Part shown: positions 7,003-10,379 of the stretch, in pieces
Numbering within the stretch: the stretch's first letter is position 1
Layout of the letters: every line of letters begins with the position of its first letter
Source of the DNA: Gemmataceae bacterium
GTDB taxonomy: Bacteria > Planctomycetota > Planctomycetia > Gemmatales > Gemmataceae
NCBI GenBank assembly: GCA_025056835.1
Contig: JANWVS010000032.1
Coordinates: forward strand, 1 to 10,379
Direction of reading: 5' to 3'
DNA: 10,379 nt
Translations under genes and position numbers: made by a program
The notes under the pieces: model-generated
Told to the model about the DNA's origin: nothing
The model's database searches: none
What the model saw: the letters and a program-made list of their open reading frames with translations, nothing else

Positions 7003-8118
7003 ATGGCCGCTCCCGAAATCTATTCCCCTGGCCTGGAAGGCGTCATTGCTGGCGAAACGGCCATATCCACCGTCACGGGCGGACTTCGTTATCGCGGCTA
7101 TCCGGTCACGCAGTTGGCCGAGAAGTGTTGCTTTGAGGAGGTAGCGCATCTCCTCCTGCATGGCGACTTGCCCAACTCGGCGCAGCTGCGCGAGTTTCGG
7201 CATCGGCTCTGGGCGTATGCGCAGTTGCCTTCCCAGGTCAACACGTTTTTGCACGAGGCTCCGCGTAAGGCCGCCAGCATGGATGTGCTTCGCACCGCGG
7301 TGAGCATGTTGGCCTTGCACGATCCCGACACCGGCGACAACAGCCGGGCAGCCAATCTTCGCAAAGCGGAACGACTCCTGGCGCAAATCCCGCTGGCGCT
7401 CGCGACGGCGTATCGCGCCGGCAAAGGCCAGCCGATCGTGCGGCCGGCCGCCGATCTGGGCTTTGCTGCGAACTTGCTGTACATGGTACGAGGCACGCCC
7501 CCAGACGACTTCGAGCGCAAGGCGTTCGACGTGTCCTTGATTTTGTACGCCGAGCACGAATTTAACGCTTCGACGTTTACCGCGCGGGTGGTTTGCTCGA
7601 CCGAATCGGACCTGCACTCCAGCGTGGTGGCAGCCATCGGCGCTTTGAAGGGGCCGTTGCACGGCGGCGCCAATGAAAAGGTGATGGATGTGTTGTTCGC
7701 GGCCGGCGGTCCCGAGACGGCCGAGGCCTGGCTCCGCGCCGCGATGGAACGCAAGCAAAAAGTGATGGGATTCGGCCACCGCGTTTATAAAACCGGCGAC
7801 GTGCGGGCGCGGGTTTTGAAGGAATACGCTCGGCAGGCGACGGCCCGGGCGGGAATGCAAAAGTGGGAAGAGACGGCCGAGATCATCGAACGTATTCTGG
7901 CCGCCGAGAAGAACCTCTTTCCCAATCTGGACTGGCCGGCGGGCAGGCTGTACCACGCGATGGGCCTGGAAATCGCCCTTTATACGCCGTTTTTTGTGGC
8001 CGCGCGCGTCAGCGGCTGGAGCGCCCATGTCATCGAACAACTGGAAAACAATCGTATCATTCGGCCGCGGGCGCGGTACACTGGGCCGGACGAGCGGATG
8101 GTCCCCGATCCGGCTTGA
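7003..8118 (+). CDS. Citrate synthase family enzyme (citrate / 2-methylcitrate synthase)
   Basis: 371 residues, the length of the short bacterial citrate synthases. It condenses acetyl-CoA (or propionyl-CoA, if a methylcitrate synthase) with oxaloacetate in the cytoplasm. The start is the ATG at 7003, before AAPEIYSPGLEGVIAGETAIS; no strong ribosome binding site is seen. Family signatures: AEHEFNASTFTARV (183-196), GALKGPLHGGANEKVM (213-228), MGFGHRVYKTGDVRA (255-269), FPNLDW (306-311) and TPFFVAARVSGWSAHVIEQ (328-346). The catalytic triad His-His-Asp maps to H220, H259 and D310. After the catalytic Asp the sequence is WPAGRLYHAMGL rather than the more common FYSG, so the pocket edge differs from well-studied enzymes. 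The sequence does not decide between citrate and 2-methylcitrate synthase, and no prpB/prpD-like genes are adjacent, so no symbol is given. It follows DUF1501 by 28 bp and may be co-transcribed with it. Confidence 0.95.
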   Translation: MAAPEIYSPGLEGVIAGETAISTVTGGLRYRGYPVTQLAEKCCFEEVAHLLLHGDLPNSAQLREFRHRLWAYAQLPSQVNTFLHEAPRKAASMDVLRTAVSMLALHDPDTGDNSRAANLRKAERLLAQIPLALATAYRAGKGQPIVRPAADLGFAANLLYMVRGTPPDDFERKAFDVSLILYAEHEFNASTFTARVVCSTESDLHSSVVAAIGALKGPLHGGANEKVMDVLFAAGGPETAEAWLRAAMERKQKVMGFGHRVYKTGDVRARVLKEYARQATARAGMQKWEETAEIIERILAAEKNLFPNLDWPAGRLYHAMGLEIALYTPFFVAARVSGWSAHVIEQLENNRIIRPRARYTGPDERMVPDPA

Positions 8119-8191
8119 TGAGAGACCGATTAAAAATCGAAAGGTCTGCTTGCAATTGCTTAACGAGCCGATCACAATGATGCTGAGTGAA

Positions 8192-8221
8192 GTGACAAGT
8201 CCTCGTTCGCGTCGGTGGAAT
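8192..8221 (+). promoter_or_regulatory. Candidate promoter for the EF-hand gene
   Basis: GTGACA (8192-8197, five of six to consensus) and TGGAAT (8216-8221, four of six) are 18 bp apart in the 160-bp gap after citrate synthase. Transcription would begin near 8229, about 50 nt before the ATG at 8279. The rest of the gap shows nothing clear. Confidence 0.33.
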
Positions 8222-8266
8222 GAGTAGGGATACCGGTTTAGACTCGGCGTCCCTGTTGTTGGATGC

Positions 8267-8272
8267 GAGGGA
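8267..8272 (+). promoter_or_regulatory. Ribosome binding site of the EF-hand gene
   Basis: GAGGGA lies six bases before the ATG at 8279, the clearest Shine-Dalgarno in the window, and fixes the start ahead of the signal peptide. Confidence 0.6.
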
Positions 8273-8278
8273 GAAGCC

Positions 8279-9607
8279 ATGCTCCGGTCACGAGCGATTT
8301 TTGGCGTTACCGTCATCGGCCTGAGCGTGTTGTTCGTTTCGTCGGCTTCCGGCCAATTTCCCGGCGGCGGCAAGAAGGGCGGCTTCGGCGGCGCCGGTAA
8401 TCCGTTCGGCGGCGCCAATCCCTTTGGCGGCGGCAGCCCCTTTGGCGGCGGCAGCCCGTTCGGTGGCGGACCGTTTGGCGGGGGCAAAAAAGGCGGTGGC
8501 GGCACTGCCTCGTTCAGCATGATGGGCGACCCGAATTACATGTTCGACATGCTGGCGCGAGGCCGGCCGTACTTCCTCATCAGCGAAACTCGATCGCTGA
8601 ACCAACCGCTGACTCAGTTCGCACAGGAACGGGGCATTACCAACGGCCAAATCACGCGTGAACAGTTTTTGCAATTCAGCGAACAGATGAAGGCAAAAAT
8701 TGCGTCCTTGAGCAACGCCGGATCGACCGGGCAAAGCTCCGGCACGGGCGGACCATTTGCTAAGGGACCGGGCACGTTCGTGTTTGGCGGCGGAGGAACC
8801 ACCGAAGCGCCGTCTCCTTTCGGTCCTCCTGGTGGCGGAACTCCAGGGGCGTTCGGTCCTCCCGGCGGCGGCGACTTCATGCGTCCCCGGGGCGGCGGCG
8901 CCTTTGACATGATGGCTCAGTGGGCGGATTCCGAGTTCCGGCGCTACGATCAGAACAGCGACAATTATCTCAACATCAACGAGATGCCCGAGTCTCTAAC
9001 CCAAGATTTGAACCGCTGGGACACCAATCGCGATGAGTTGATCGACATCAACGAGTTTCGCTTGTACTTCTTGGCGCGGCTCCAAGGAGTAGGCCAGCAG
9101 TCCCCCAACGCCAATCCGGTGACAATTATCATTGAAGACGATCTCGACAAACGTCCCACGGTCCTTCGGGCCGGCAAACTTCCCAAGGAATTGAAATGGC
9201 TGGCGGACATCGACTTAGATAAGGATGGCCAGCTGGCGCTGTGGGAGTGGCGCAAAGCCGGTCGAGAAATTGATGACTTCGCCGAATACGACCGCAACGA
9301 CGATGGCTTCATTACTCCCGACGAGGCCCTACGCTATATGGCCCTCACCCGGAGCAACCGCGGCGACAGCACCGCCAGTCTCTCAGGCGAAAATGGCGAA
9401 GAAGGCCCGCGCGGCAGGGGGCAGTTCAACGGCTTTGGCTTCAACCGCGGCGGCATGAACGGCGAAGGCAACGGATTCGGCCCCGCCGCGTCCTTTTCCT
9501 TTGGTCGAGGTAAAGACAAAGGCTCGTTCGAAGACAACATTTGGAAGAACTTTGGCAAAGAGAAGGGCGGCAAGGGCGCCAAAAACAAGAAGGGCTTTGG
9601 CGGCTAA
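8279..9607 (+). CDS. Secreted EF-hand protein with Gly-rich low-complexity segments
   Basis: 442 residues. A Sec signal peptide covers about 1-25 (FGVTVIGLSVLFVSSASG). Residues 26-75 are a Gly/Phe/Pro/Lys low-complexity block built on NPFGG/SPFGGG units. A short globular part (about 76-145) follows, then a second Gly/Pro-rich linker (146-207) with two FGPPGGG copies. The core (208-355) has four EF-hand loops of 12 residues: DQNSDNYLNINE (224-235), DTNRDELIDINE (248-259), DLDKDGQLALWE (312-323) and DRNDDGFITPDE (338-349). All keep Asp at positions 1, 3 or 5 and Glu at 12. Loops 1 and 2 lack the usual Gly at position 6 (N and E instead), so they may bind Ca2+ more weakly; loops 3 and 4 are canonical. 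The tail (356-442) is Gly/Asn/Lys-rich and very basic at the end. Secreted EF-hand proteins are frequent in planctomycetes; the ligand is probably Ca2+, but the job is unknown. Converges on the nicotinamidase gene with a 10-bp gap and no evident terminator. Confidence 0.88.
   Translation: MLRSRAIFGVTVIGLSVLFVSSASGQFPGGGKKGGFGGAGNPFGGANPFGGGSPFGGGSPFGGGPFGGGKKGGGGTASFSMMGDPNYMFDMLARGRPYFLISETRSLNQPLTQFAQERGITNGQITREQFLQFSEQMKAKIASLSNAGSTGQSSGTGGPFAKGPGTFVFGGGGTTEAPSPFGPPGGGTPGAFGPPGGGDFMRPRGGGAFDMMAQWADSEFRRYDQNSDNYLNINEMPESLTQDLNRWDTNRDELIDINEFRLYFLARLQGVGQQSPNANPVTIIIEDDLDKRPTVLRAGKLPKELKWLADIDLDKDGQLALWEWRKAGREIDDFAEYDRNDDGFITPDEALRYMALTRSNRGDSTASLSGENGEEGPRGRGQFNGFGFNRGGMNGEGNGFGPAASFSFGRGKDKGSFEDNIWKNFGKEKGGKGAKNKKGFGG
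8384..8485 (+). repeat. In-frame Gly-Phe-Pro codon repeats
   Basis: Degenerate tandem units encoding N/S-P-F-G-G(-G) run through residues 36-69 of the EF-hand protein. Two adjacent 18-base units (TTTGGCGGCGGCAGCCC plus one variable base) are nearly identical, so this block can expand or contract by slippage while keeping frame. Confidence 0.7.
8818..8874 (+). repeat. Second in-frame repeat encoding FGPPGGG twice
   Basis: Residues 181-199 of the EF-hand protein contain FGPPGGG twice, separated by TPGA, forming a flexible linker ahead of the first EF-hand. The two DNA copies share TTCGGTCCTCC before diverging at synonymous sites. Confidence 0.5.
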
Positions 9608-9617
9608 GAAGCACCTT

Positions 9618-10238
9618 TCAAGCCTGAGTCACGCCGGCGGCCAACATCTCCGCCCAGGCCGCCGCCAACGACCCTTGCACGTCGAGACCGCGGCAGGCTT
9701 CCTCGATAACGGTGACCTCGAATCCCAGACGGCGTGCGTCCAAGGCCGAGTATTTCACGCAATAATCTGTGGCCAAGCCCACCAAAAACAGGCGGCTGAG
9801 GCCCCGTTCGCGCAAATATCCGGCCAGACCGGTCGGCGTGCGGCGGTCGTTTTCAAAGAAGGCCGAATACGAGTCGATCTCGCGGCGGTAGCCTTTACGC
9901 AAGATCAATTCCGCCCGTTCGACGTGCAGGTCCGAATGAAACTCCGCCCCGCGGCTGCCGCGAACACAATGATCGGGCCATAGGACTTGCGGTCCGTAGG
10001 CCAAGTCGATGACCTGCAACGGTTGCTTGCCCGGATGGGAAGAAGCAAACGACCAATGCCCCGGACAATGCCAATCTTGTGTCAAAATGACATGGGCAAA
10101 TTGCTCGCTAAGACGGTTGATGACCGGCACGACTTCATCGCCTTGGGGAACCGCCAGCGCGCCGCCGGGACAAAAGTCGTTTTGCACGTCGATAATCAGC
10201 AACACCCGCTCGTCGAGGCTCATCGCAGTGGTTTTCAT
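9618..10238 (-). CDS. pncA: Nicotinamidase (pyrazinamidase family)
   Basis: 206 residues from the ATG at 10238; E. coli PncA has about 213. It hydrolyses nicotinamide to nicotinate and ammonia in the NAD salvage pathway, in the cytoplasm. The cysteine hydrolase triad is visible: D17 in LLIIDVQNDFCPGG, K115 in LILRKGY and C160 in VGLATDYCVKYSA. Metal ligands match family positions: D55 and H57 in TQDWHCPGHWSF, and H90 in LWPDHCVRGSRGAEFH. The pattern fits nicotinamidase rather than isochorismatase, which lacks this metal site. The start is uncertain: an in-frame TTG at 10289 would add 17 unlikely residues, and a second ATG at 10223 (before SLDERVLL) is also possible; neither ATG has a clear ribosome binding site. 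It converges with the EF-hand gene (10 bp between stops). A possible gene end lies 37 bp upstream. Confidence 0.95.
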   Translation of the reverse strand: MKTTAMSLDERVLLIIDVQNDFCPGGALAVPQGDEVVPVINRLSEQFAHVILTQDWHCPGHWSFASSHPGKQPLQVIDLAYGPQVLWPDHCVRGSRGAEFHSDLHVERAELILRKGYRREIDSYSAFFENDRRTPTGLAGYLRERGLSRLFLVGLATDYCVKYSALDARRLGFEVTVIEEACRGLDVQGSLAAAWAEMLAAGVTQA

Positions 10239-10275
10239 GTGTCTGGGCGATGGCCGATCTGGCGAACGCTTCGTC

Positions 10276-10379
10276 TTACGGCCTGACAACCAGCCGCCGC
10301 CGAACGATCCATCCCGCCCCTAATTTACCGGGTTTCGTCGGTACTTCAATGTGCGATCCACCGATCAGGGCTTGGTGAT
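10276..10379 (-). CDS. Possible 3' end of an unidentified minus-strand gene (partial)
   Basis: One minus-strand frame is open from the right edge to a TAA at 10276-10278; its last residues read ALIGGSHIEVPTKPGK followed by a basic end (IVRRRLVVRP). The other two minus frames have stops near the edge. The stop lies 37 bp before the nicotinamidase ATG, a spacing that would suit an operon. Third-position GC (about 20 of 33) is lower than in the neighbouring genes, and 33 codons without a stop can occur by chance in GC-rich DNA. I do not recognise the sequence. If it is not a gene, this end is simply upstream sequence of the nicotinamidase. Confidence 0.25.
   Translation of the reverse strand, partial: HQALIGGSHIEVPTKPGKLGAGWIVRRRLVVRP

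Noticed and set aside
8123..8147. Hairpin AGACCGAT...ATCG(AAA)GGTCT after citrate synthase as a terminator
   Set aside because: The stem is interrupted by a bulge, is AT-rich in its inner part and is not followed by a T-run, so a Rho-independent terminator is not supported.
8118..8180. A 20-codon ORF whose ATG overlaps the citrate synthase stop (TGATG)
   Set aside because: It is too short, has no recognisable features and its codons are AT-rich unlike the neighbours; stop/start overlap of this kind is common by chance.
6979..8520. A 513-codon minus-strand open frame across citrate synthase and the start of the EF-hand gene
   Set aside because: The plus strand has unmistakable citrate synthase motifs; the antisense product is Pro- and Arg-rich low-complexity sequence mirroring the Gly repeats.

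Overview
The window reads as a piece of a GC-rich planctomycete chromosome (phylum Planctomycetota). Three things point there. One gene encodes a DUF1549/DUF1553 protein with a CxxCH motif, and another a Tat-exported DUF1501 protein; both families are strongly expanded in planctomycetes. A third gene carries paired CxxC...CxxC zinc ribbons of the 'LAGKRxxCPxCxK' type, also common in this phylum. Order or genus cannot be read from this sequence alone.

Layout from left to right. A DUF1549/DUF1553 secreted protein lies on the minus strand and runs off the left edge (about 1-1120). Across a 139-bp divergent intergenic region, an M81 (MlrC-like) metallopeptidase lies on the plus strand (1260-2756). 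Next comes a two-gene unit starting at a good sigma70-like promoter (TTGGCG-18-TATAAT): a double zinc-ribbon, single-pass membrane protein (2886-4661), overlapping by ATGA with a compact site-2-type intramembrane metalloprotease of family M50 (4658-5545). A DUF1501 protein (5610-6974) and a citrate synthase family enzyme (7003-8118) follow on the same strand, 28 bp apart. A 160-bp gap precedes a secreted EF-hand protein with Gly-rich low-complexity repeats (8279-9607). It converges, 10 bp apart, on a minus-strand nicotinamidase (9618-10238). The last ~100 bases may hold the 3' end of a further minus-strand gene.

Most of the window is metabolic or housekeeping sequence in planctomycete style. 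The citrate synthase feeds the TCA (or methylcitrate) cycle, and the nicotinamidase feeds NAD salvage. The M81 enzyme is a probable zinc amidohydrolase or peptidase of unknown substrate. The DUF1549/DUF1553, DUF1501 and EF-hand proteins are exported. The most suggestive arrangement is the zinc-ribbon membrane protein translationally coupled to an intramembrane protease, which could be a substrate-protease pair; this is inference only. I saw no tRNA, rRNA, CRISPR array, insertion sequence, att site or phage gene. No stretch longer than about 160 bp lacks a gene.
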